This document shows, piece by piece, positions 52,506-60,954 of a DNA stretch of 64,000 nucleotides. Within the stretch, counting starts at the first letter, position 1. Each line of letters begins with the position of its first letter. The translations under genes were made by a program, and so were the position numbers. A model generated the notes under the pieces. The model did not search any database and was not told where the DNA came from. It saw nothing but the letters and a program-made list of their open reading frames with translations. The stretch is from the NCBI RefSeq assembly GCF_000367925.1, contig NZ_KB849168.1:125886-189885 (forward strand), given 5' to 3'. The DNA comes from Acinetobacter bohemicus ANC 3994 (GTDB lineage Bacteria; Pseudomonadota; Gammaproteobacteria; Pseudomonadales; Moraxellaceae).

Positions 52506-54803
52506 ATGTCGAATATGCAGCTGGACACCCTAAGACGTATTGTACAAGAAATCAATGCGTCCACCAGTTTGCATGAATCACTCGACATTATGGTCAACCA
52601 AGTGGCCGAAGCCATGCATGTCGATGTTTGCTCCATCTACTTGCTCGATGAACGTAATCAACGCTATTTACTGATGGCTTCTAAAGGTTTAAACCCGGAA
52701 GCTGTCGGGCACGTTTCACTGCATACGGGTGAAGGCTTAGTCGGGTTGGTTGGACAACGTGAAGAGATTGTCAATTTAGACAATGCACCCAAACATGAAC
52801 GCTTTTTATATCTGCCTGAAACGGGTGAAGAGATTTATAACTCTTTTCTCGGTGTTCCAGTCATGTATCGTCGTAAGGTGATGGGGGTTTTAGTTGTTCA
52901 AAATAAAGAACCGCATGACTTTAGTGAAGCGGCAGAATCTTTTCTCGTAACCTTATGTGCACAGCTTTCGGGTGTAATTGCGCATGCCCATGCAGTCGGC
53001 AATATTGATGTATTCCGTAAACCCAATAGCCTACCTGCGTATAAAACCTTCCAAGGAATTTCAGGTTCTGGCGGCATTGCTTTAGGTCGTGCTGTCATTT
53101 TATATCCACCTGCCGATTTAGCCTCAGTTCCTGACCGTGAAGCCGATGACATTAGTGAAGAACTTGAACTGCTTGATCATGCCATTGATTCCGTGCGTAA
53201 AGAAATTCAATCGCTTGACGACAAAATGCAAGATGCCTTAATGGCAGAAGAACGTGCATTGTTTAGTGTGTTCTTACGCATGTTAGATGCCAACGCGCTG
53301 CCGGCTGAAATTAAAGCTGAAATTCGCGACGGCAATTGGGCACAAGGGGCAGTTCGTATTGTCATTGACACCCATATTGCGCTATTTGCCCAAATGGAAG
53401 ATGACTATCTGCGTGAACGGGTCTCCGATCTAAAAGATTTGGGGCGTCGTATTTTAGCATTCTTACAAGAAGCGGATGCCAGCCACCGTGAACTGACCGA
53501 TGAAAGCATTTTAATTGGTGAGGAAATTTCCACCGCGGCCTTGGTAGAATTACCTGTCGATAAAATTGCCGCGATTGTCACCACTGAAGGTGCCATGAAT
53601 TCACATATGGTGATTGTGGCACGTGCACTCGGCATTCCAACCGTGGTCGGTGTGACGGAACTACCCATCAATACGCTTGATGATGTCGAGATGATTGTCG
53701 ATGCACATCAAGGTCGGGTGTTTATTAATCCACCACGTCGCTTGCGCACCCGTTATAAAGAAATTCAAAAAGAAGAAGAACAAATTGCCAAAGATTTAAA
53801 GCAATATGAAACCAAAGATGCCATTACCCCCGATGGCGTTACGGTCAAATTGTACGTCAATACAGGTCTGATGATTGATGTGGTCCGCGGCGTACAACGC
53901 GGTGCTAAAGGCGTCGGCTTATATCGCTCTGAAATTCCATTTATGCTGCGTGATCGCTTCCCGGGTGAAGAAGAACAACGCGCGATTTATCGTCAACAGC
54001 TGAGCCACTTTGCCAACAAGCCGGTGGTGATGCGTACCCTCGATATTGGTGCCGATAAAGATCTGCCTTATTTTTCAATTGAAGAAGATAACTCAGCACT
54101 CGGCTGGCGTGGAATTCGCTTCACCCTCGATCATCCTGAAATTTTCTCATCGCAAATTCGTGCCATGCTTAAAGCCAGTATTGGCCTCAATAACTTACAC
54201 ATCTTGTTGCCTATGGTGACCAGTGTCAGCGAAGTTGAAGAAGCGTTGTATTTGCTTGAGCGTGATTGGCTGGCGGTTCAAGAAGAAGAACAAGTCAAAA
54301 TCACCAAACCAAAAATCGGGATTATGGTCGAAGTCCCAAGTGTGCTGTTACAAATTGAAGAATTTTCTGAATTGGTTGATTTTTTCTCGGTCGGTTCAAA
54401 TGACTTAACCCAATATTTACTGGCCGTCGACCGTAACAATCCACGTGTCGCCAATGTCTATTCACACTTTCATCCAGCGGTGCTGCGTGCTTTAAACCGT
54501 TTGGTCAAAGAATGTCACAAGTACGATAAACCGATTAGTATTTGTGGCGAAATGGCAGGTGATCCTTTGGCTGCAATCTTATTGATGGCAATGGGCTTTA
54601 ATACCCTGTCGATGAGTTCCAGCAATATTTTACGGGTACGTAAAGCGATTTGCCATGTGCCGATGACGGATGCACTGGTTCAACTCGAACATGTATTAAA
54701 AATGGATAACCCACTTATCGTGAAAAGTTGGATGGAATATTATTTTAAAACGCATGGTTTGGCCGATATGGTGAAATCTGCAACCCGTATTGTGACCGCT
54801 TAA
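52506..54803 (+). CDS. ptsP: Phosphoenolpyruvate-protein phosphotransferase PtsP (EI-Ntr)
   Basis: First enzyme of the nitrogen phosphotransferase relay, passing phosphate from PEP to NPr. The 765-residue chain has an N-terminal GAF domain (about 15-155; IVQEINASTSLHESLDIMVNQV), the PTS N-terminal and swivel domain with the phosphorylated His367 in EGAMNSHMVIVARALGIP, and the PEP-binding TIM barrel with GVGLYRSEIPFML, GIMVEVPS and SVGSNDLTQYLLAVDRNN, plus the reactive Cys in ISICGEMAGDP. The usual GGRTCH is replaced by EGAMNSH, as in other PtsP. A hairpin that also ends the convergent gene follows. Confidence 0.95.
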   Translation: MSNMQLDTLRRIVQEINASTSLHESLDIMVNQVAEAMHVDVCSIYLLDERNQRYLLMASKGLNPEAVGHVSLHTGEGLVGLVGQREEIVNLDNAPKHERFLYLPETGEEIYNSFLGVPVMYRRKVMGVLVVQNKEPHDFSEAAESFLVTLCAQLSGVIAHAHAVGNIDVFRKPNSLPAYKTFQGISGSGGIALGRAVILYPPADLASVPDREADDISEELELLDHAIDSVRKEIQSLDDKMQDALMAEERALFSVFLRMLDANALPAEIKAEIRDGNWAQGAVRIVIDTHIALFAQMEDDYLRERVSDLKDLGRRILAFLQEADASHRELTDESILIGEEISTAALVELPVDKIAAIVTTEGAMNSHMVIVARALGIPTVVGVTELPINTLDDVEMIVDAHQGRVFINPPRRLRTRYKEIQKEEEQIAKDLKQYETKDAITPDGVTVKLYVNTGLMIDVVRGVQRGAKGVGLYRSEIPFMLRDRFPGEEEQRAIYRQQLSHFANKPVVMRTLDIGADKDLPYFSIEEDNSALGWRGIRFTLDHPEIFSSQIRAMLKASIGLNNLHILLPMVTSVSEVEEALYLLERDWLAVQEEEQVKITKPKIGIMVEVPSVLLQIEEFSELVDFFSVGSNDLTQYLLAVDRNNPRVANVYSHFHPAVLRALNRLVKECHKYDKPISICGEMAGDPLAAILLMAMGFNTLSMSSSNILRVRKAICHVPMTDALVQLEHVLKMDNPLIVKSWMEYYFKTHGLADMVKSATRIVTA

Positions 54804-54809
54804 AGGTCT

Positions 54810-54998
54810 TTAAACCCAAAGAAGGGGCATTAAAAAAGGGAGATAATCATCTGAATATCTCCCTTTTTTGTGCTTGTCATAGCCGCGTTTTGCATTTTTC
54901 TTTCGGTCTACAAAGACTTGGCTTTGATTGACTTCATGCATATGTTTTGCCACAAAGTTGTGAATCACAACTTTTGGCTCAGCTTTCTTCTTTGCCAT
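54810..54998 (-). CDS. Small basic protein with a terminator inside its coding region
   Basis: A 62-residue Lys/Arg-rich protein (MAKKKAEPKVVIHNFVAKHM...VFVDRKKNAKRGYDKHKKG). The ribosome site AAGGTGG before the ATG is good. The frame does not stop before the perfect 14-bp stem at 54832-54869; on the minus strand the stem is followed by six T residues, and the stop codon lies 20 bases further on (54810-54812). Transcripts ending at this terminator would lack a stop codon. Loss of in-frame stops before the terminator is the known design of arfA, an alternative ribosome-rescue gene. The core RKKNAKRGYDKHKKG faintly recalls ArfA's KNKKGKGSYMRKGKH, but the rest resembles a separate family of small basic proteins (DUF7230-like). 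Homology to ArfA is not claimed. Confidence 0.6.
   Translation of the reverse strand: MAKKKAEPKVVIHNFVAKHMHEVNQSQVFVDRKKNAKRGYDKHKKGRYSDDYLPFLMPLLWV
54832..54869. terminator. Bidirectional terminator, 14-bp stem, inside the minus-strand CDS
   Basis: AAAAAAGGGAGATA (54832-54845) and TATCTCCCTTTTTT (54856-54869) are perfect reverse complements around a 10-base loop. On the plus strand it ends ptsP; on the minus strand it lies inside the small basic protein's frame, 20 bases before its stop codon. Confidence 0.93.
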
Positions 54999-55199
54999 TT
55001 TTTCCACCTTGTTGATGTGATCATATTGTGAATGATACGGTACAAATTTTACGCTTTTTGGCGCACATTACAAGCGCTTTTGACTAGATTTATCCTACCG
55101 TTAAATCCATTTTTTTCGATCCAACTACTCGCATTGAGGCAATGCTCTGATTTACATTGCCCTTGATTATAAGGATTAGCATGGAGCTTAAAAGGTCGC

Positions 55200-55814
55200 T
55201 CAGACATAAAACTGTTCTAACAATAAAATAATCGCAATCAATATCATCAATGCCCCTGACACTCGACTGACCATCATCGCGGCCTGCGGACGTGTTCCCA
55301 ACACTTTTTGCGCACTAAATCCCACCAAGAAATAAACGGCTGCACAACTGATGAGGTGAATCCCTGCCAATAAAACAATTTGAGAAGTGGGCGATAAAGC
55401 CGCTTGCGGGTCGATAAAGGGCGGCAATAAAGCCAAAAATAACAGCAGGACTTTCGGGTTTAAGCCACTTAAGTAAACCCCTCGAATGTACCAAGATTTC
55501 GAAGATGCTAAGACCACCTGATCGCTGCTAATACTCGCAGGACGCATCGACAAACTCAGCCCCATCCACAGCAAATAAACAGCGCCAACAGCGGTGAGTA
55601 CTTGAAGCAATACGGGCTGACTGGCCACCAATGTACCCACACCTGCAGCAACAATGAGTGCAGCCATCAAATGCCCAGTTAATAAACCTGTCACCGCAGG
55701 CAACACTCTTTTGCCCTGTATCCCCGACGAAATGGCATAGGCCCAATCTATACCTGGTGTCATCACAAACAGGATGGAAACACCCCAAAATGCAATCAAA
55801 ATATTCAGTGACAT
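55200..55814 (-). CDS. LysE-family amino-acid exporter
   Basis: The 204-residue inner-membrane protein has six hydrophobic helices and the LysE/RhtB pattern FVMTPGIDWAYAISSGIQGKR, AVGAVYLLWMGLSLS and FLSGLNPKVLLLFLALLPPF (seen as GVYLSGLNPKVLLLFLALLP). Such proteins export amino acids such as lysine, homoserine or leucine analogues. It is divergent from an Lrp/AsnC-type gene, a very common regulator-exporter pair, so control by that regulator is likely. The substrate is unknown. Confidence 0.9.
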   Translation of the reverse strand: MSLNILIAFWGVSILFVMTPGIDWAYAISSGIQGKRVLPAVTGLLTGHLMAALIVAAGVGTLVASQPVLLQVLTAVGAVYLLWMGLSLSMRPASISSDQVVLASSKSWYIRGVYLSGLNPKVLLLFLALLPPFIDPQAALSPTSQIVLLAGIHLISCAAVYFLVGFSAQKVLGTRPQAAMMVSRVSGALMILIAIILLLEQFYV

Positions 55815-55965
55815 CCCTTTCCCCTCTTATTACTCATCGTTTTTGATGTTTGACCCAATCAAAAAATGATCTGTATCAAATAATTTTGAAAGGATATCCT
55901 TTAGGCTCTAAAATGTGCTTTCAAATATTTGTGCAATAACGCCTAAAAAGGGGAGATTCTTCCAC

Positions 55966-56418
55966 ATGGATAAAATTGATAAGAAGATTCTTGCTGAACT
56001 GCAAGCCGATGGTCGTTTATCGGTTACGGAGCTGGCCCATAAAGTGGGACTCAGTCTTTCGCCTTGCCATCGACGTGTCAAAGCTTTAGAGGAAGCTGGC
56101 ATTATCAAAGGTTATCGCGCACAGTTGGATATCTCCCAGCTTGGCTTGAATTTCTCCACCATTGTTTTTGTGACGCTCAAAAATGGCGATAAAGATTCGG
56201 TGCTGAGTCTTGAAGAAGCGATTCTTAAAGTTCCGCAAATTGTGAAAGCACAGCGGCTTTTTGGCGATCCCGACTACTTGCTGCATGTCGTGACTTATGA
56301 CTTGGAAAGTTATCAAAAACTCTATGATGAACACTTGTCAGCACTACCGAATGTACAACGTCTCATCTCAACCATGGTGATGAAAAATATTATTTCGCAT
56401 CGCAGCGTTTTGTTCTAA
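55966..56418 (+). CDS. Lrp/AsnC-family transcriptional regulator
   Basis: The 150-residue protein has the AsnC helix-turn-helix (MDKIDKKILAELQADGRLSVTELAHKVGLSLSPCHRRVKALEEAGIIKGYRAQLD) and a C-terminal RAM ligand domain (VFVTLKNGDKDSVLSLEEAIL ... FGDPDYLLHVVTYDLESYQKLYDEHLSALPNVQRLISTMVMK). The start at 55966 lies 10 bases after AGGGGAGA. Divergence from the LysE exporter gene suggests it activates that exporter in response to an amino acid. Confidence 0.92.
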   Translation: MDKIDKKILAELQADGRLSVTELAHKVGLSLSPCHRRVKALEEAGIIKGYRAQLDISQLGLNFSTIVFVTLKNGDKDSVLSLEEAILKVPQIVKAQRLFGDPDYLLHVVTYDLESYQKLYDEHLSALPNVQRLISTMVMKNIISHRSVLF

Positions 56419-56701
56419 AAGAGCACGCTCTAGGATCAACTAAATACCTATAATTCAGCTGCACTTTGCAAGTATGACACCTCTTATTTTTAAGCAGCTG
56501 TTTAAGCGATCTGTTTGAAAATAAGTGCAACTCAACAGCGAATAAAAAGAAAAATAAGCCTTTTTTGCATATAAAAGTTACTGTTTAAGCCTGCTTTAAA
56601 ATTAAGTGCGAATCATATTATTGCTCACCATTTTTTTGTTTGCTTCCACTGATAAAAGCGCTAGATTAAATCTTAATCACATACAAAATAAGAGCATCGC
56701 C

Positions 56702-57838
56702 ATGCCACACGAAAAAGACAAAGATGCAACCATTGTGATCAAAGAAACACCTGACCAAGAAAAGTATGAACTTTTAAAAGAGAAAATTCGTTATAAGCAA
56801 GCCTTGCGCGAAAATTCCAAAAAAATTGACCACCAAAAAGTCCGTTTAAATATTCAAGCCGATGCTCTACCAAGTAAAACCTTTCTCATTATGAATGCCT
56901 TAGCGGCCGTCATTGCTGGCTATGGACTGCTGTCTAATTCGGCTGCGGTGGTGATTGGCGCGATGTTGGTTGCCATGATGCTGGGGCCTATTTCAGGTAT
57001 CGCTTTGGCTTTAATTGATAACCGCTGGCTGCTGTTTAAAACCGCACTATCCACTTTGCTACTGGGCATTGCCATGATTTATAGCATCGGGATCATTTTA
57101 GGGTTAGTGAACTATGACCTGCCCATGACCAATGAAATTTTATCACGCACGCAGCCGACCATTTTGGATTTAATGATTGCTTTAGCAGGGGGTGCCGCAG
57201 GTGCTTTTGCCTCAGTATCGCCTCGCCTGTCTGTGGCTGTGGTCGGTGTCGCCGTTGCGACCGCCTTAGTTCCGCCCTTAGTGGCCAGCGGGATTTTATT
57301 TGCGCATATGGAGTGGAAAAACTCAGCCAATGCATTTTTACTGGCAGTGACCAACATCTTCGCCATTCAGATTAGCTCATCTTTAGTGCTTTGGATTGCA
57401 GGCTTTAGACGCGGTTCCAGCGAAGAAGTGCAGAGCAATGTTAAAGAATTTCTTAAACGGAATGCCGTCAGCTTAATGTTCTTGGCGCTTTTGGGGATTT
57501 ATCTCTCCTTTAACTTTTATGCGCTGCTCAATGCACGGCTGTACGAAAGCAGTACCGAAGCGACCATTAGCACTGAGCTGAACCATGCCAATAATATTAT
57601 TGATACCATCCAATATGATAAAAGAGATGATTTCACACTCGTCCATGTCTCTGTCCGTGGAGATATCCCGCCTAGTCCAGCGCAAATTGCGGCACTCAAT
57701 CAAAAGCTATTGCCAGACTTGAACGATAACCCAAGTATTGTTCAAGTCCGCTTTATTCCGATTGATATTATTCAGGCTGAAGACAGCCCCAACGTCAAAC
57801 TCGAACAAGATGAGGCGCAAAAGCTTTCAGTACAATAG
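56702..57838 (+). CDS. DUF389 family membrane protein
   Basis: A 378-residue inner-membrane protein of the DUF389/TIGR00341 type. A charged N-terminal part (MPHEKDKDATIVIKETPDQ...) is followed by about six helices including AAVIAGYGLLSNSAAVVIGAMLVAMMLGPISGIALAL and FASVSPRLSVAVVGVAVATALVPPLVASG, and a hydrophilic C-terminal end (about 300-378). Function unknown. The frame is open upstream to a GTG at 56606; I prefer the ATG at 56702 because the family starts with a charged segment and AAGAG lies before it. Stop is followed almost directly by the convergent aidB-type gene. Confidence 0.8.
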   Translation: MPHEKDKDATIVIKETPDQEKYELLKEKIRYKQALRENSKKIDHQKVRLNIQADALPSKTFLIMNALAAVIAGYGLLSNSAAVVIGAMLVAMMLGPISGIALALIDNRWLLFKTALSTLLLGIAMIYSIGIILGLVNYDLPMTNEILSRTQPTILDLMIALAGGAAGAFASVSPRLSVAVVGVAVATALVPPLVASGILFAHMEWKNSANAFLLAVTNIFAIQISSSLVLWIAGFRRGSSEEVQSNVKEFLKRNAVSLMFLALLGIYLSFNFYALLNARLYESSTEATISTELNHANNIIDTIQYDKRDDFTLVHVSVRGDIPPSPAQIAALNQKLLPDLNDNPSIVQVRFIPIDIIQAEDSPNVKLEQDEAQKLSVQ

Positions 57839-57844
57839 CAAGCT

Positions 57845-59497
57845 TTAAGCTGCAAATGCTCTATGAAGCAGTCGCTCTACGTCGGGCTGTTTCATCTCAA
57901 GCATCCCGACAATCCGACCATGAAATGGACTATAACGGCTTTGAATAAAGCCATCATCCACATAGTCAGGCGCATACCGTTTCAGCAAGACGGCTTGAGC
58001 TAAGATGACCAGACGACTGACCAAACTGCGCCCCATAAACTGTAAGTCTTCAGGTGTCTGCTGGAGTAATTTAAGCAGCGACTGCAATTCATCTTTCAAT
58101 GTTTCATCCTGCATGGCTGTCAAGGCTAGATCTTTAAACAAGACTTCTAGCGATTCCACATCACGACTGATGGCACGTAGCACATCCAAACACATGACAT
58201 TGCCCGAACCTTCCCAAATGGTATTGACCGGGGCTTCTTTAAAAATGCGCGCCATCATGCCGTTGTCGACATAGCCATTGCCGCCAAAGACTTCCATCAT
58301 CTCCCCTGTCAGCTCAACTGCACGCTTACATACCCAGAACTTCGAAGCTGGGGTCATAATACGTTTCCACGCCACAGACAGCGCATCATCCGCTTCATAG
58401 CAGTGGGCCAAATGGAAACTCAGCTGTATCGCGGCTTCCGTTTCTAAGGCTAAATCTGCCAGTACGGCGCGCATCAGCGGTTGTTCAACCAAATGCTTAC
58501 CAAAGGCTTTGCGCTGATGGGTATAGGCAATACATTGCACCAAAGCCTGACGCAGCATGGCAGTACTGCCCACCGAACAGGTCAAACGGGTATAGTTCGC
58601 CATTTCAATAATGGTGGGAATACCGCGCCCCGCTTCCCCAATCATGATACCCCACGCCTCTTTAAATTCGACTTCCGAGCTGGAGTTGCTACGGTTACCC
58701 ACTTTGTCTTTCAGCCGTTGCACATGGATTGGGTTCTTGGTTCCATCCTCTAGCCAACGTGGTACAAAGAAACACGCTAAACCATCTTGTTTCGTCTTCG
58801 CCACCACCAAATGCGCATCACACATGGGTGCAGAGAAAAACCACTTATGCCCTGTGAGCAAATAAGCTTGACCGCGCCCCGACTCTGCGACTGGTACAGC
58901 GATGGTTTCATTGGCACGCACATCCGAACCACCCTGCTTTTCGGTCATGCCCATTCCTAGCCAAATCGATTTTTTCTGGCTGATCGGCACATCACGCTCA
59001 TCATATTCGGTCGAAAGTAACTTATCGCCGATTTTAGCCCACAGTTCAGGTTCGCGTTGAATCAGTGGAATACTGCCTAAGGTCATCGAGTTTGGGCACA
59101 AGTTTCCACACTCCACCTGCCCTGCCAAATAAAAACGCGCTGCCCACTCGACCCATTTTGAGGATGAATGGGGATAATTAAACGGATGTGCATGGGTATC
59201 AAACTGACGATTCAGCCCCATCCATTTATGCCATGCGGGATGAAATTCGATAAAGTCTTTACGGCGTCCGCGCGTATCGAAGGCATGCAATATGGGCGTA
59301 TGCCTATTGACGAGCTCGGCATAGTCATAATATTCCGCAGAGCCAATGACTTTACCCATCTCCGTGAGTCTTGCCTGATCCTGACTGCCATAACGGGCCA
59401 ATATTTCTTGTAAAACGGTATCGGTTTCAAACAGGTTATAGTTTTCCAGTTCATCAAACTGATTGCTAATTTGATGGGTCATCCATGCAGTATTCAT
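57845..59497 (-). CDS. aidB: AidB-type acyl-CoA dehydrogenase
   Basis: This FAD-dependent acyl-CoA dehydrogenase-fold protein has 550 residues, which is the long AidB type (E. coli AidB 541) rather than the usual 380. Family features include LCPNSMTLGSIPLIQ, the flavin region LGMGMTEKQGGSDVRANET, GHKWFFSAPMCDAHLVVAK and the C-terminal GNGYVDNGMMARIFKEAPVNTIWEGSGNVMCLDVLRAI. AidB is a DNA-associated protein of the adaptive response to alkylation in E. coli, but many relatives act as isovaleryl- or other acyl-CoA dehydrogenases. A TetR-type regulator is divergent from it; no ada or alk gene is seen. Confidence 0.85.
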   Translation of the reverse strand: MNTAWMTHQISNQFDELENYNLFETDTVLQEILARYGSQDQARLTEMGKVIGSAEYYDYAELVNRHTPILHAFDTRGRRKDFIEFHPAWHKWMGLNRQFDTHAHPFNYPHSSSKWVEWAARFYLAGQVECGNLCPNSMTLGSIPLIQREPELWAKIGDKLLSTEYDERDVPISQKKSIWLGMGMTEKQGGSDVRANETIAVPVAESGRGQAYLLTGHKWFFSAPMCDAHLVVAKTKQDGLACFFVPRWLEDGTKNPIHVQRLKDKVGNRSNSSSEVEFKEAWGIMIGEAGRGIPTIIEMANYTRLTCSVGSTAMLRQALVQCIAYTHQRKAFGKHLVEQPLMRAVLADLALETEAAIQLSFHLAHCYEADDALSVAWKRIMTPASKFWVCKRAVELTGEMMEVFGGNGYVDNGMMARIFKEAPVNTIWEGSGNVMCLDVLRAISRDVESLEVLFKDLALTAMQDETLKDELQSLLKLLQQTPEDLQFMGRSLVSRLVILAQAVLLKRYAPDYVDDGFIQSRYSPFHGRIVGMLEMKQPDVERLLHRAFAA

Positions 59498-59575
59498 GTC
59501 ACTTTGCTCTTGTTATGCTGTGCTTTTCATTTCAGTATAGAGAAAAATTGAGTCTGCCATGTTCAGCTTTGTGCC

Positions 59576-60193
59576 ATGAAGAATCCTGAGATCCAAGTCC
59601 GTCGTAGACCGCGCCAATCCAGAGCCAAACTTACCCAAGAAGCTTTGCAAGAAAGTTTTGTTCGGCTTTTGCATGAGCGCCATGCACACGAAATTACCAT
59701 TCGGGAAATTACCGATGTGGCGGGAGTCGGTTTAGGTACTTTTTATGAGTACTTCTCCAAGAAGGAAGATTTGGTTGCATTGACCATTCACCAACATGTG
59801 AAAAGTAATGCGGAGCAGCTAAAAAGTTATGCACAAAGCCTGATGGCCTTATCCACAAAATTAAGTTTTGAGGACTATTTACAGCAGATTATTCACTTTC
59901 AGCTTGAGCAAATTCACGCTCGACAGTTTCTCTGGGCGCAGACTTTTTTGCTGGAACGGCAGGTGTCGAATATTGAAAGCTATCGAAAGAGTTATGCCAT
60001 GATGGTGCAAATGTGGCACAGCATCCTTGAGCCTTATATTGATGATGCAGAGCAACTCAAGCAAGTGAGTTTAAATGTGCAACGGGTATGTTATGGCTTT
60101 GTGTCGCAGACTTTGTTGGTCGAGCCAGAGTTTGGAGAGTGGGTGATTTTGGAGGAAGATATTCTTCAAAATTTAGGAAAGCTTAATTGTTAA
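59576..60193 (+). CDS. TetR-family regulator divergent from aidB
   Basis: The 205-residue protein has an Arg-rich lead and an AcrR/TetR helix-turn-helix (RRRPRQSRAKLTQEALQESFVRLLHERHAHEITIREITDVAGVGLGTFYEYFSKKEDLV), with the unusual YEYF in place of YYHF. The C-terminal ligand domain is all-helical. The 78-base divergent gap from the aidB-type gene suggests control of that gene; I see no clear palindrome in the gap. Confidence 0.88.
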   Translation: MKNPEIQVRRRPRQSRAKLTQEALQESFVRLLHERHAHEITIREITDVAGVGLGTFYEYFSKKEDLVALTIHQHVKSNAEQLKSYAQSLMALSTKLSFEDYLQQIIHFQLEQIHARQFLWAQTFLLERQVSNIESYRKSYAMMVQMWHSILEPYIDDAEQLKQVSLNVQRVCYGFVSQTLLVEPEFGEWVILEEDILQNLGKLNC

Positions 60194-60313
60194 TAAAGAC
60201 AGGCTTTCCTCTTCATTTTTCGTTCTTACACTTAATATATATAATTGATATATAAGATACTAATAAAATGTGATTCGTATAAGCTCGATTATATTAAATT
60301 GAATTTTTAGTAG

Positions 60314-60823
60314 CTAAAGATTTGGAAAACGAATTTTTGTTTCAGCTTTTCTAATTTCATTACTGGTAAAAGAAATAGTTGTTCCTAGTGAATAAGCATA
60401 AATCCCTTGAATAGAATCATTAGATAATTCATATGAGATATAAAATCCGTTATCAACTCTATCCACCCATTCGAAATTCATTTTATATTTTTCAAATAGA
60501 AATTCGATAATTTTCTTTTTTAACTCTATATCATTTGTATCGATATCATAAGCGATGCAATGAAGTTTACCTTGCCATTCTTGAAGTGAAATAGGTCCAA
60601 TTGGGGTTGCCAATATATACCAGTTTGATTCTTTGATGAAATTCACGTTTGGAGTATGTTTTTCTAAATTGAATTTAGTCTGGATAGTTGAAAAATCTGA
60701 ACCAATTTCAAATATAAACGGTTTTAGTACTTTATCCTGATTCAGTGTATTGGTCTCTGCATGCAATAAACTATTAGTAAAAAGTAAAATGAAAGCCATC
60801 AAGATAAAAAAAGCTTTTGACAT
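60314..60823 (-). CDS. AT-rich orphan secreted protein, function unknown
   Basis: The 169-residue product has an N-terminal signal peptide (MSKAFFILMAFILLFTNSLLHA) and a soluble mature part (for example FEIGSDFSTIQTKFNLEKH and DIDTNDIELKKKIIEFLFEKY) that would be periplasmic. No family recognised. Its base composition is clearly more AT-rich than the flanking tetR and katG, and codons such as ATA, AAA and TTA dominate. This suggests a gene acquired separately, although no mobile element or repeat flanks it. A weak ribosome site precedes the ATG at 60823. Confidence 0.7.
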   Translation of the reverse strand: MSKAFFILMAFILLFTNSLLHAETNTLNQDKVLKPFIFEIGSDFSTIQTKFNLEKHTPNVNFIKESNWYILATPIGPISLQEWQGKLHCIAYDIDTNDIELKKKIIEFLFEKYKMNFEWVDRVDNGFYISYELSNDSIQGIYAYSLGTTISFTSNEIRKAETKIRFPNL

Positions 60824-60913
60824 AAGTAATTCTAAATTTAAGTTTTCATAAAATTGATACTTTATACGCAATTACGCTTATAAATCAAATAATATCAACA
60901 TATTAAAGTCTAC

Positions 60914-60941
60914 AAAAAACCGCCCTTACGGACGGTTTTTT
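60914..60941 (-). terminator. Intrinsic terminator of katG
   Basis: AAAAAACCG and CGGTTTTTT form the stem with an imperfect inner pair, 14 bases after the katG stop on the minus strand. Confidence 0.88.
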
Positions 60942-60954
60942 ATTCCAGTAAAAA

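Noticed and set aside
58005..58274. Plus-strand frames within the aidB-type gene
   Set aside because: All are antisense shadows of the 550-residue dehydrogenase.
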